Positions 47,713 through 60,275 of a stretch of DNA of 64,000 bases are shown piece after piece. The notes beneath the pieces are model-generated. The model saw only the letters and a program-made list of their open reading frames with translations, searched no databases and was not told the origin of the DNA. The position numbers and the translations under genes are program-made. Each line of letters starts with the position of its first letter. Positions within the stretch are counted from its first letter, which is position 1. Source of the DNA: Epinephelus fuscoguttatus (lineage: Eukaryota; Chordata; Actinopteri; Perciformes; Serranidae); contig NC_064771.1 of assembly GCF_011397635.1 (NCBI RefSeq), forward strand, positions 10,851,379 through 10,915,378. Direction: 5' to 3'.

Positions 47713-47785
47713 GCCCCAGTGGCCTAATGGATAAGGCACTGGCCTCCTAAGCCAGGGATTGTGGGTTCGAGTCCCATCTGGGGTG
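47713..47785 (+). tRNA. tRNA-Arg (anticodon CCT)
   Basis: 73 nt fold into a full cloverleaf. The acceptor stem pairs GCCCCAG (47713-47719) with CTGGGGT (47778-47784), with G47785 as discriminator base. The anticodon stem CTGGC/GCCAG (47739-47743, 47751-47755) closes the loop CTCCTAA, giving anticodon CCT at 47746-47748, which reads AGG (Arg). A box TGGCCTAATGG and B box GGTTCGAGTCC match the internal RNA polymerase III promoter. No intron and no CCA, as expected for a eukaryotic gene. The sequence agrees with my recollection of vertebrate tRNA-Arg-CCT. The nearest TTTT terminator is 70 nt downstream (47855), which is rather far, so activity is likely but not certain. Confidence 0.93.
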
Positions 47786-49916
47786 ATTGACAACAGAGCA
47801 GTGCTCTGAAAGCACATTGGAGACATAAGCCAGTGAGCCATGGCTAAAGCCATCTTTTGTTGACAGTGTTTTACTGGCAGCTGGGTGCTCTCTTCCCCTG
47901 TCTCTGACTGACACACTGACCTGGGCAAAGCCATAATCACTCTGAATGGGTCAGTAGTATCACAAAGTGAGTATTCCTATGACATGGGATGAAACACTGA
48001 TTTACCTGCAGGAAAATTTGGTTAAATTGCCGGCAAAAACTAATATTATCAAGCTAAAGCATGTTCCTGGAGTTTACTGTCCTTATTCTAAGACAAATCA
48101 GCATCCACTACTCTGCCAACATCTTGTAGGCATGATGACCTCCTACTGATGTGACTGGTCAGGGTTTGGGCAGTCTAATCTTCTTAAGTTCACCTGCTAC
48201 AGAGCAGGATAACAGTGAAGCACAGGTTGTCATGGTGAGCTACCTCGGTTAAAAGTGATCCAGCTTTGTGATAAAGGAAAACTCGAGTTAAGCCCAGAGT
48301 TTGCTGGCTAACCCACTAACCTTACTAATGCATCACACAAATTATGCTTGTCAAGTCGTACCAGGGTGTTTGTCATAGCGTGCTCACTTCAGGGATGTAC
48401 TGAAGTACCATCTTTGAGCTAAAGCGAGCACACTAAAGATTTCTTCGGAAACACTTGTCTTTTATCATACAAACTGTATATTTCTATGAAAACGGAAGTG
48501 TATTTTGGAAACAGACAATGCATGTAACAGGCTGAAGTTTACACGGCATCCTTAAACTTCAACAACCTATGATCATATGTCCATACGTGATGAGGTCAGA
48601 GTGAGAATCTATTGCCATGACAGAAATATAGTGGGTTCTTTAACTTACAAAAACCCCAAAAGGCCATTTTGTCGAGAGGCCAATATATTGAGAAAACTGC
48701 TCTTTCATTGCAAAATAAGATTCTAATTAACTTGTGACATTGAGATAAAAGGTGAAATTATTGCAACCATGGCCATTCTTGGCTTCTGTACAAATGTGAC
48801 AATCGAGTTAGTCATGCGTCTTTGTTATTTCCTTGTTTGTTTCCCTCAGTAGGACACATGAATGACAGGAGAATGGGTGCAATCATTGCAGCTCTGATAT
48901 GAAGGTGTTTATGCCAGCAGTGAAATAATCATAAAATATATTGTTTTTGCAATAGATTATCCTGCTCTGTAATTTCATTCACAATAAGAAGCAAATAATA
49001 TCAAATATAGTCTTTATGAACATAACTGGGTAATTTGGTTGGACAAAAATATTAGTGCAAACTTAAGAAACACACCAATATGACCTTGTAGACGACTTCC
49101 TGTGGCTCAGTTACATCTTAACCAGAGTCAGCTTGATCATGTGCGACTGTGTCCGAAGGAGGATGTGAGTGGCTGCTGCTGGAATGCAACCAGTCAATCA
49201 ATAGCCATCTTTGGTAGACACGAATCAACACTCAGGCACGTCCAGAAAACAGGCTCACGTGCATCAAAGTGTAGGTTGCACCTGGTCAGGATATGACTGC
49301 ACCTAAACATACACAATATGATTGCGTGCATTCGGTTCCTGTGCAGGCACATGACACAACAGGGCACTGACTTGTGCAGGGCATGCTTCTTGTTTGAACT
49401 TTAACCAGTGTGTTAATACTAAGTGGTGAAATCACTGCTTTGGAGGTGCAAGGTTAATCTGGAGAGCATCTCTGACATATTGAGCATGAGAAGTTTGACG
49501 CAAAATAACCAAACTCTTTGCTGAGAAGTTTGAATATAAACCAGTCTCCAACAGCATATTTAATGACTTGCCTAGCTTTGATTTATCTCCTGATAATGGT
49601 GTAATCATGCATCTGTTTTAACAGATTTTTTGCAGCTGCAATGCACCGCTGCAACTAACAGTTTTTTACATTATCAATTAATCCACCAATTACTTTGTAC
49701 ATTATTCACTTTTGTCTTTAAAATGTCCCAACTCATCAAACACCCAAGTGACCCTACTCACCAAACTATGACGCTCTAGGTACCCCTCCAGCATCAGATT
49801 TGGACAGTATGTCAATTCATGCATGCATAGTGTCCTTTCAAAATAAACTTTTGTTTTCACAGGAAATAAACAGTTTCTGCTATTTAAATGCTTATTAAAC
49901 TTGACTTAGAACACAG
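47786..49916. other. Intergenic, nothing gene-like
   Basis: No ORF, RNA gene or clear repeat. 'gtgctcacttcagggatgtactgaag' type internal symmetry near 48380-48405 is weak. Confidence 0.5.
47855..47858 (+). terminator. First T4 run after the tRNA gene
   Basis: First run of four T on the plus strand after the tRNA. It would give a 3' trailer of about 70 nt, longer than usual. Confidence 0.35.
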
Positions 49917-50327
49917 CAGGGCTGGGCAGTATGAAGATATATTGTTATCGAGATATGAGACAATATATCGTCTTAGATTCTGGATATTGTTGTATCATGA
50001 TGTGACATAAATGGTGTTTTTCCCTTCATTTTAAAGGCTGCATTACAATAAAGTGATGTCAACTTGTCAACTTACCAGACTTTTTATTTGTTTTAATGCT
50101 TGCCTTAACCCACTTAGTTGTTACAGCCAAATTATTGCTAATAATAAATCAAAAATCTCATTGTATTAATATTTTCTGGAAAAAACAACAACAATTGTTG
50201 CATCAGAGAGGGTATTTGGTAGGAAATATTGTCATCTTTGATTTAAAAATATTGAGATATATATCATGTATCGCGATATAGCTGAAAAATATCGTGATGG
50301 TTTCCAGAATGTATTGCTCAGCCCTAG
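49917..50327. mobile_element. Small hAT-like TIR element (CAGGGCTGGGC ends)
   Basis: Left end CAGGGCTGGGCAGTATG and the complement of the right end, CTAGGGCTGAGCAATACA, form inverted repeats. Both ends are rich in ATATCG/CGATAT words, as in the widespread fish hAT-type elements with CAGGGCTGGG termini. I could not identify an exact 8-bp duplication. No ORF. Confidence 0.7.
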
Positions 50328-50359
50328 CACAAAGGTAAAAAACTTTTTTAAGGTTTTAA

Positions 50360-50470
50360 GGTTTACTTGCTTAGGTTTCGGCAACAAAAGCACATGGTTA
50401 GGTCTAGAAAAAAACATCACGGTTTGGCTTCAAAAAAGAACATTAACTAAGACACCTGGCTCAGATAAGG
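50360..50470 (+). repeat. Dispersed repeat, 'TTTCGGCAACAAAAGCACAT' family
   Basis: Same blocks as 6885-7000 and 20150-20275 (gcaacaaaagcacatggtta, ggtctag-poly(A), cacggtttggctt). Confidence 0.65.
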
Positions 50471-52766
50471 GAAAGATCTGACCTGACATGATCATCCTTA
50501 CTTTTTGCCTCGCAACATATTGTGCACACAGCTCCTTACACTGTCACTGAATGCTGGCTTTGGACATAAAGCCTGAAGAGCAGGTTTGTTTTCTAAGGAC
50601 CTGGGCCTGTTGCATTAAACTACATTAATTTTAGCTACAGGAGGTGGCTCTCATAAAATGGCACCTGAGTGAGCATCATGGTGTTATATCACTGTGTTAT
50701 TGAGGCCTGTCCTATCAGTTTGATCTGAGCATGTCTGAGCCATGTCTGAGTCTGCTGCGGTGCTCTGCTGAAACATAAATACATTACGGATTAAGGCTGC
50801 TGCTGCCAGAGACTGGACTACTCATCATCTCGTATCAGTAAATCATTTTCTGTAAGAGGTGACAGTTTGGTGTAACAACAATCTGTGTTGCGTAAGAAGC
50901 ACCTACAGGCTGTCAGACTGAAAATAAAGGCCTCTCCTTCCTCTGTTGCAAAATCTGCAAATATCAGACGGACACAATAATCCAAATTTCTTACAAACAT
51001 ATCCATGCCGACTCAATCTGCTGGATAGCTCATTCATACAGCCTCTGCTTAACATAACATGGCTCATAACGCTGAGGACTTAAAGGTTACCAAACATTCC
51101 TGGTTAGTTTTTATTTAATAATGTCCCAGAGACAAATTAAGGTTGTACGGTTTTCCAGTTGACCTGTCTTTTATAGGAAGATTTAATTTGAGAAGGTTGC
51201 CAGTGAATACAAGGGAGCAAGGTTCCCGTCTCAGAGGAAAATGCTGGATAGTAAATGTCACTATTGTGACATCAGATCCAGGTTGAGAGGCTTAAGTTTA
51301 GTCTCTCTAATTTAATGAAGGCTACTTTGAAATTAAAGAAGATAATGTGATTTTAAATATTTTATTTTCTATGGGAGAGCTTTTCCCAGTATGCAGAAGC
51401 ACTGCTTGGTAAAGTCATTATTCCCTCACATTCAACAACGACGCACAGATTTCTATGCTCACCATAGCAGAAATTAGACCTGAATGTATTTCTGTTTATT
51501 ATGTTAAAGCAAAAGATATCACCAGGCTGCAGAAATAATGCATGTAAACAATATGATATTCACTTTTTTGCTGGACAGGAATAAAAACAGAGAGACAATA
51601 AAAAGGTTATATTTCCATCCACCTGCCTTAAGCAATGTGTTTTAATAACAATCTGACATTCCATCTGTAGGTTCTCGTAGGGTTTTATTAGATAATTATG
51701 ATATGAAAACACCTGCTGTATTTGCTGTGTTGAAGTGGTTTACTCATACGACCTTTTGTTAGAAAGCGATGCTTCTTGCAGTTCAATCAATGCGGACCAT
51801 TGTAAGTTACAACCACCACAGCAGGTTCAATAAATGCTTCTGTCAGACAAACAACAAACAGTTATAACTCACCTATGAAGTGCTGTGATATACTCACAAA
51901 AACAGTCCTCACACACTCCCAAAGTTCCAGACATTCATATTTCTCTTCTTAACGTATGCAGTAACACCCATTTGGATATAAATATGCTGATTCCACACTA
52001 TAGAAATTGTAGCTGAAATCTTACCTTTAAATTGACACCTCACTTAAACCAATAGAAGCTTCCACGCTGTCACTATTGGCTACAATAGCCAGTGAGAGAT
52101 TGTGTTGAAAGGAAGGGCCTGCATCACTTCCTTGGGTTACAGAGTCTATAGCCCTTTTTAGATAGGAATTGTGCAAATTTGCAGGAAAGCCCAATCAGTC
52201 TTTTTTCAGCTTTGGCAGTATAAAAACAAAAATCGGGGAGTGCAGCAAAATGCCGCCTACCTACTTTTGTTTATACAGAATGCGCCTTTTTCGGGGCAAT
52301 GGGAGGTGTGAGCAAGTAACAAAACGTGTAGCTCAGCGTGTGACGTAAACAGTGACGTGGGAGCAGTTATCCAGATAGCTAGCTATTGGCTTGCCATTCA
52401 GTCTCATATCCTTCAATCTGTAACATTATCTGAGTCCAACAGCTATTGTAGCATTATTATGTAACATTAGCTTTATTGCTACTTAGCTAGCTAGCTGCAA
52501 CAAATGAAACATCTAACGACGTTACACACAGAACGGCATTTTAAAGATAACATAAGACAGACGACATACCTTTTTATCGGACTTTCTTTTCCTCCTCCTC
52601 CCGCACCTGAAGGCTTGGACCTTTTCATTATTATGAAATGCAGGCAAAACGAAAATATCTGCCTATCTTGACCAGATTTTGACACAGACCCCACTATCAG
52701 TGCACACAGTACAGGTGCAGGGGCAGGGCAGATGAAAAATTGTGAGGAACAGGGGTGCGAAGTGTA
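50471..52766. other. Intergenic, nothing gene-like
   Basis: GCTAGCTAGC palindrome near 52485-52496. No supported gene. Confidence 0.5.
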
Positions 52767-52815
52767 TTTCTTTCTTTCTTGCTTGCTTGCTTTCTCTCTT
52801 TCTATCTTTTTTTCT
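52767..52815. repeat. Pyrimidine-rich (CTTT/CTTG)n tract
   Basis: TTTCTTTCTTTCTTGCTTGC and similar, followed at 52874-52906 by (TTA)n and T-rich sequence. Confidence 0.75.
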
Positions 52816-53285
52816 GTATTTGTTCATTTGTTACCTCCAGAAAAAATAGGATGAGCACCCACTGGCGAATTTTTATTATTATTATTATTTATTTTATTTT
52901 TTTTTTAATTTTTTTCCCAGCGCCCACCAGACAATGTGGCCCCCTAGGCGACCACCTATATTGCCTATGCCCTGACTGAGTGCCATTTTAGGGAACCAGC
53001 ATATAATTGAGGGTCACACAGGAAAAGTGCACAGATTAGAATTTTTTAATGACATATTACATAACATTCATATTACATTTTAGTTTACCACTTTTTAATG
53101 CATTTGAAAGTAATGAAATAGACAGTACAGTGTTTGACAGTGATTGACCCTAACAACAGTTGAGCAACAGCCTCTGCTAGGGTGCGGCAACGCAACTTAC
53201 ACACAGAACTGAAGTACAACATAATACTAGAAGCAGCAGTAATGATAATGGCAATTTATTAAGTCTATCTATGATCATCTTACTA
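52816..53285. other. Intergenic with old repeat phrases
   Basis: 'ggccccctaggcgaccacct' near 52938 and 'gcctctgctagggtgcggca' near 53170 look like degraded dispersed repeats; the latter is shared with 45600-45620. Confidence 0.45.
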
Positions 53286-54240
53286 TAATGACGAAAACTC
53301 TGTGTGCCTGTTCCATGTTTTTCTCCTCACTGACTTGGTCAATCCATGTGAAATTTGGCACAGTGGTAGAGGGTCATGGGAGGATGCGAATGAAGCAATA
53401 TTACATTAATTGGCCAAAGGGGGGCGCTATAGCAACCGACTGAAATTGCAAACTTTGAATGGGCATATCTCATGCCCCGTATGTCGTAGAGACATGAAAC
53501 TTTGCACAGAGATGCCTCTCCTCATGAGGAACAAATTTGCCTCAAGAACCCATAACTTCCAGTTATATAGATTTTCCGCCATTTTGAATTTTATGAAAAA
53601 CACTTAAAATCGATCTCTTCCTAGGAAGTTTGACCGATCTGCATGAAACTCGGTGAACATAATCTAGGGACCAATATCTAAAGTTCCCTCTTGGCAAAAG
53701 TTGGAAAACTTACTAAAACTGAGCTTCTATAAGGCAATGAATATTGCGGTGGGCATGGCTCATCATATAAATGTGTATAACATCTCAAGGGTTTCACCGA
53801 TCACCACGCAACTTTGTAGGCATATGACCACACATAATCTGAGGGGACCCCTCCATTATTGACCCCATCAAACAAAATGGGGGTGCTAGAGAGCTAATTT
53901 CTTATCAAGGCCGAACCGCCATATCGATTTTTACTAAACTTGGTAGATATGTAGAACAGGACGCCTCAAGGTGACTGGAGAAATTTAACTGTAATTGGCA
54001 ACTGGGTGGCGCTATAACAACAGAAAAATGCTTAAAAATAGCTAAAATGCGACTGATTGCTGTGGCTCCCCCTGTGGCCGAATGTTTGTTATTTTCTAAT
54101 TTTTGGTATGACTAAGTCATGGTATGGTATGCTGTACATAATCAGTGTGTCACTCTGTCAGTCAGTCATTCTGTCTGTCCCACGTTTGTCTCACTGATGT
54201 GGTCAATCTATGTGAAACTGCACATAGGCATTGAGGATTA
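53286..54240 (+). repeat. Dispersed 'GGGGGCGCTATAG' repeat, copy B
   Basis: Near-identical to copy A (34219-34622) over about 380 bp, then continues with further blocks (tggcaaaagttggaaaactt, ccatatcgatttttactaaa, gggtggcgctataacaac) that copy A lacks. It ends near a partial repetition of its own beginning at 54140-54225 (tctgtctgtcccacgtttg, ggtcaatctatgtgaaac), so a second unit may start there. Confidence 0.7.
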
Positions 54241-56752
54241 GCATAGGTAGAAGGTGACAAAGCTACCAATGGGTATGGACTAGTATTTCATAATTAGAAT
54301 TTTGGACTGCGGTGCATGGTTCCCTTTTGTAGTATACCAAACCTGTTTTTCCAAACAGATGATTTTTTTTTTTTTTTGGAAAAGCTACTACACCACAGAC
54401 ATAGTATTCATGTCATCTGCGTAACAGTTCATTCTTAATCTTGAAAACAAAAGTTTCATAAAGTAATCTTCATTTGAGGTTCACTTACTAGCTTTTTCCA
54501 GAACTTCTGAACTCATCTCATCGTGGTGTTTTGGTTAAATTTGTGTCATCAAACTGTTGCATCATTATTGTTACATGCCTATGTTGCATTGTGCGCTACC
54601 TGCCCTGCACAAAACAGCAGACAGACAAACTTAGCAACTACCTTATTAACACGGTGGAGCATTTAGAGCCAGATATTTGCATCAGGAGTTGGTTGAGACC
54701 AAAAAAGAGCTAAAACAAGAGTGCATATTAAACTTAAGTAACCCAGGTAGCAATAAACAACATGTTACTCCCTGTCTACTGGAAATGTAAGTAGGCAGCT
54801 GCTAGCTACATGCTAATGTTGTTTGTAGATGTTTTTAAAACAGTATCTGCAAGTTCGAATAAAATGCAAAAATCTTTACATTCTCCTGGTAAATTGAGCA
54901 ATAAAATGTTGGTACAAGCATTGCATGGCTATTATTTTGTTGATATTTCCACAATTGTAAAGAAAAGAAAAGCTAGTTAGCTTTTCTCTCTACGTGTCTG
55001 CGTCATCTGGTGATGACTTGTAACAGCAGGGAACAACCTGTGACTCTAGAGTTTCCATTTCGGATGCAGCAGTCAGCATGACGAACAATACAGAGTGCTA
55101 TGAATAGGGCATTAAGTAATACCATTTCATACCAGCCTGAATAACAGTTGGGTACAAATAATAAAAACCAATGAAAACAGATCGAACTGTTCAGAGACCA
55201 GCAGGAGTTGTTGACCTAGAAGTGCAGGAGTCCACTAGATTGGTTGCCGGAAAGGGAGAACACAAAGGGTAGAGTAATCGCAGAATAACTCCTGGGCTGC
55301 ACGGAACATTGCTGATAGCTCTCAGATATAACTCTCCTCAAATTGCCAGGCTGCAGTGTGACATCTTGTCTCCACTTCAGTCTCTCCCAGAATAACTGTG
55401 ACAACACTACTGTGTGCATGAAACCATCTCAGCTCTCTGGCTAACTTCCTGATGTTCCCAACCTTGCTGTACCATGCTTAAGGTCAGTTATGACATCGCA
55501 TCAGCAGGATCCCACGGACCTTTACTGTGTCATTAGTCCCCAGTATAGCAATTACAGCTACATTCTCTCACCCCATGTGTGTTAAATGACGTATATCATG
55601 CCGATCATTGTTATTTCATTAAACAGCAGGAAGCTTGAAACACTGTATATTTTATAGCTTTTGATTATACAGTTACATTAAGTGGCTAAGATACGAATGT
55701 CATGAAAGTTTGAGCATTGGAAATCAAAGTTTCTCCTGGTATACAGCAGCACAGGCTTTGTATGTGAACATTTTCTTTTTTTCAAACAGTAGGTGTGTGT
55801 GTGTGTTTGTGTTTTTAACATACAGAGCACCAACTATTGTTTAAGTCATCGTATATTAACAGTAAAAAAGATGACATTGCCCTGATGGAGGGGCCTGAGG
55901 CCCACTGAGGAAGGGGCGTTGTAGTTAATGCAATACGTTTTTTATTTTTGAGAGATTGAAAATTTAAAGAGTATTACACCAATTTATAATGGCACTCGTA
56001 TAACACTGTGAGACTTACGATGGACAGTTAAAAAAAGGATTAAAATCGATGCTGCAGAAATAGAGATGTGAAACCTGATAAACCTGATATTTTAAACCTG
56101 CAGTCTTCAGCCAACACTGACTCACTTGACTTCACTTGAGGCAGTTTATCAGGCGTCACACAGCTCCCTCTGAAGCCACAAAATCTGTGGAGCTAAAAAA
56201 AAAATCTTCCCAAAGAACAAGCAAAATGTTTTTAATCAGAATTAATGCCAAAATTGTCTCTTCCGCCTCTTTTTCACTATCATCTGTTATTCTTTTTAAT
56301 CTTTTTCAACTGTGAGCTCCTGCTTTCTTTTGTGCGTTGCATTGGGGAAAATAACAGCTCACTCAAACACCAAGATTTTTTTTATTAAACTGTACAAACT
56401 TACTTTTTTAAATCAAGTTACTTTTGCGAATGTCTACATGGTAACATTACTCAGAACCTGCTTAGAAACAGTATGTAGTATGGAACCCTAACCCTAACTC
56501 CCTAATTTTATTCGCCTATGGATTCATCACCCTCCTTAAATCATATCATCTCTATGGGGTCTAATCCCCAAAGACTTTCCACATTGTTATTCATATATTC
56601 ACATGTTAATAAATATTCTTTTACCATAAAAATGAGGCTCTCCTGATTGAAATAGATCCATAAATGTGTACATAAATCTGTAAATGTGTACCCTGTAAAT
56701 GCAAACATAGATATATCTCAAAAAGTTTAGATGAATCTGTAAATGCGTACAT
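54241..56752. other. Intergenic, nothing gene-like
   Basis: T-rich run near 54365-54378, short (GT)n near 55794-55807, telomere-like AACCCTAACCCTAAC near 56485. The 56640-56752 stretch is a diverged prelude to the satellite that follows. Confidence 0.5.
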
Positions 56753-57192
56753 AAATGTATCTATAAATGTTAAGACAAATCTCGAAATACAAACACAAAT
56801 GTATCTATAAATGTTAAGACAAATCTCGAAATACAAACATAAATGTATCTATAAATGTTAAGACAAATCTCGAAATACAAACACAAATGTATCTATAAAT
56901 GTTAAGACAAATCTCGAAATACAAACATAAATGTATCTATAAATGTTAAGACAAATCTCTAAATACAAACATAAATATATCTATAAATGTTAAGACAAAT
57001 CTATAAATACAAACATAAATGTATCTATAAATGTTAAGACAAATCTCTAAATACAAACATAAATATATCTATAAATGTTAAGACAAATTTATAAATACAA
57101 ACATAAATGTATCTATAAATGTTAAGACAAATCTCTAAATACAAACATAAATGAATCTATAAATGTTAAGACAAATCTCTAAATACAAACAT
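56753..57192. repeat. 44-bp satellite, ten units, no indels
   Basis: Units begin with AAATGTATCTATAAATGTTA every 44 bp at 56753, 56797, 56841 and so on to 57149, exactly 440 bp. Substitutions alternate between neighbours: CAC/CAT ends in the first four units, then alternating CTATAA/CTCTAA and AAATATAT/AAATGTAT. This indicates an 88-bp higher-order unit. Diverged half-units flank both sides. Non-coding; 44 is not a multiple of three. Confidence 0.95.
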
Positions 57193-58319
57193 AAATCTTT
57201 ACATGCGTACATAAATCTGTAAATGTGTGCATACTAATGGCTAAAAATGTAACCATTTTTGCTCTAAGAGCTGAAAATACAGGCAAAGTCATCAGTTATG
57301 ATCTGCCGTGGCAGAGGTCTGTAAATGCTTGGGGTGTTTTGTCTTTAAGGCTCTACCCACACTGTGTCTCAGTCACTATACAGCCTAAATGCTCCCAGTC
57401 AGCGGTAGCACCTAGTGATTTTAAGCCTGCTGGGTAGTGGTTGCGGTCATAGACATATATTATTTACTGTAGACGCCACACTGTCAGCTTTGGCCTGTTG
57501 CTGCGATACGTCAAAATTGCTGCCGCATTGGACCGAGCAAGACTGCAAACAGGGGAGTTTTTCTGGATAAAAGCACTTTAACATTTACATTTCTCAACTG
57601 ATGTCAATGAGTCGTTTTTATATTCAAGGGCTAATGATCTAGCTCCATGGAGCAGAAAAAACTGTTTGTCTTCAGTTACAGTAACACGTTCTTTTTATAC
57701 ATCAATCTGTCTATGTGACAGTTTTACCTGAAGCTATCATGATTTCAAATTGTAATTTAAAGTTTGGCTCTCTGTAACTTATTCTTGTAATGCAAAGATT
57801 ATGTAGCGAAGACTTTGTCACTGAACCGTCTTCAGATAACTATTTGCAAACTATTTGCCGAGACATTCTGAAGGAGGACTCCTGCCCTGTAACCGTCCTC
57901 TCTCATTGTACTGCTTTGTAGTCTTTGGTACACGCTGTACTTATTCACACTGTGACACTGGCCTTCCTCTTTCCTCTCTGACGCCGTTGTTAATGAAAAA
58001 ATGCCCTGACTGGTTAACAATGAATTCCTGGGCGCCAACCATGTACACTGTGATCTCATGAATGATGTTTTTGTATTTTCTCCGAGTGTCCCTGAGATTG
58101 GAGATCAGCAAGAGAAACAGATATGATGCTTATCAGCTAATAGAGTCAATGATGCATACTAATAAACAGCATAATTATGAATTCTTATAATGAATGCAAC
58201 AAGCAGTAGAGCACACAGTGTTACTGATTAGCAGGAGGGCAGTGTTACAGTACACTGCTGTGCGTCCCTGACTCCTTACACACTTTCTCTCTCGCATGCA
58301 CGCAGGATAATGCAAGATT

Positions 58320-58320
<1 letters not shown>
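57193..58320. other. Intergenic, nothing gene-like
   Basis: No supported gene or clear repeat. Confidence 0.5.

Positions 58321-58361
<41 letters not shown>
58321..58361. repeat. (GT)n microsatellite
   Basis: About 20 GT units. Confidence 0.9.
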
Positions 58362-58364
<3 letters not shown>

Positions 58365-58594
58365 TTACAGGATACAGTATACAGGATTATTGCTGATGGC
58401 GAGGAGCTGACACATTGCAGAGAGGAAGAAAGAACTGGACACTGTGTTTCTGGTTCATCTCAGGGGGAAAGCAGGTGAAATAACACAGTACTAAAATCCT
58501 GATGAGAACAAACTGTGTGGTTTGTTTGGAGGCTGCAGGGTGTAATAATTCTCCAGCGTACACTGTATTTGTTTTTCTATTGTATGGCCTGTCA

Positions 58595-59400
58595 TTAAAG
58601 GGATAGTTGTGATTTTTTGAAGGGGGGTTGCATGGAGTACTTTTCCATAGGTGTCAGTCGGCACACTCCTAGTTTGGCATCCGACATGGTACCTCTGCAA
58701 TGAAGGACTGTGGAGGGGTCAGCAGTAAAACATATTTTAGCCACCTAAAAAAATCAATATCAGTTTAACTGTACACTATATTGAGAATAATTTTACAGCT
58801 TCACCTTGCTGTCAGACAGTGATTTCCAACAGGAAAATTAAGCCATTAAGTTGGTCTCTTCAGAGCCAGACTCCATTGAGAAAAACAGCGATTTAAAATT
58901 ACTCAACACAGGAGCTGCTCGTCTACCACTGCCTCGATCACTTATTTTGTTTGTGTGATTCTGTGACATGGGCATTTAAAAGGGTTAGTTCGGATTCACC
59001 AAAGTCACACAATTACACAAACTAACTAACTGATCAAAGCATTGGTACACCAGCAGCTCCTGTTTTCAGTGGGCTAAAATTACTGTTTTTCTCAATGGAG
59101 TCTGGTGGATTCCAAGTTTAAACAAGCTGTCAGATGGACAGGTACTGTAAAGCTGTAAAAAATACTCTCAGTATAGCATACAATTTAACTGACATTGTAA
59201 CTGACTTTTTTGACATTGTAACTGACTTTTTTTTAGGTGGCCCCCACATTAGTACATTACCTTTTGTGTCAGACTCCAGCATGCTTCTCCAAACTATGTG
59301 CTGCCTGACATCTACTGTATGTAATATACTGTATATGGATAAGTACTCCATACAATCCTGCATAAAAAAATCTGAATCTGAATCTGAACTATCCCTTTAA
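58595..59400. mobile_element. TTAA-flanked TIR element
   Basis: TTAA at 58595-58598 and 59397-59400 flanks termini AGGGATAGTT on both strands. The interior is non-coding and holds repeated phrases (tcagtttaactgtacactat; a doubled TGACATTGTAACTGACTTTT near 59190-59230). Part of the interior (58730-58860) resembles 7890-8050 within the hAT element. The termini resemble those at 46317 and 2259. Confidence 0.75.
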
Positions 59401-60030
59401 AATGCATGACAAGCACTGGCGGATCATCCTATAGGCGACATACACTATAGGTGACAATCAGCACCCTAGGCAAGCTCCTACGGGGCTGATTGTCGCCTAT
59501 TTGCTAGATCCGGCACTGATGAGAGGACTCAGGATCAGAAATTTTAATAGGCATAATCTGCCAATTTACATTACATCATGCATTTTAAGAATCAGAATCC
59601 AGTTTACTGCCAAGTGAGTTTTCCCATACAAGGACTTTGCTTTGATTAATGGCGCATAATATAAATATTTTAAGAGATATTAAATCATTAAATGATTTAA
59701 ATGATATTATGGGTGGGGAAGGACTTTGACTTTCAGTCAGTTTTCCCGGTCCACTTCATTCATGTGAATTCATTAAGGCTTAGGATTTGGGTTACTTTAC
59801 CTACTGAACGTGGAGTCACTGTGGTGCGAACAGATCCGGTTTCTAACCCTTATACCAATATTGTGTTTTCATATTCTGGCTTCATATCTGTCAAGCCACA
59901 AAAACCTGCTTTATCATGAGAATTAAGCCATTTCCTCTGTGCTGTGTCTGCTTATTTGATGAATGTTATCTCTGTTTGGATCCAGGTGCACATACTGTTA
60001 TTAAATTATACAGGGCAACGACGGAAACAA
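59401..60030. other. Intergenic with an old repeat phrase
   Basis: 'aggcgacatacactataggt…tgattgtcgcctatttgcta' at 59425-59505 is an inexact palindrome and probably a repeat relic. No gene. Confidence 0.45.
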
Positions 60031-60275
60031 TTGCCTGATGGTCTTATGGATGACCTAATCATGGCAGTTTTAAAATCCAAACTGAGAATCTTATTCCCAA
60101 GCACTTTTACCTACTATCATTATTTATTATTACAATTTCTTATTTTTAAATTATTTTTGCCTTTTACTGTTTCATCTTTCTCTTTTAATTGCATGAGCTT
60201 TTTTGTGCTGTTTTAACTTTTCTGCACAGCACCTTGAACCTTCCTGTGTATGAATTTAATTAATAAAAAACCATG
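60031..60275 (+). mobile_element. Possible LINE 3' end relic
   Basis: A frame reading DDLIMAVLKSKLRILFP, an AT-rich stretch, then 'cagcaccttgaaccttcctg' and 'aattaataaaaaacc' resemble the 3' end of L2-group LINEs (compare IFKSKLKTYLF in the 37-39 kb element). Weak. Confidence 0.35.

Noticed and set aside
56753..57192. CRISPR-like array of regular repeats
   Set aside because: Units are contiguous 44-bp repeats without unique spacers, in a eukaryotic context.
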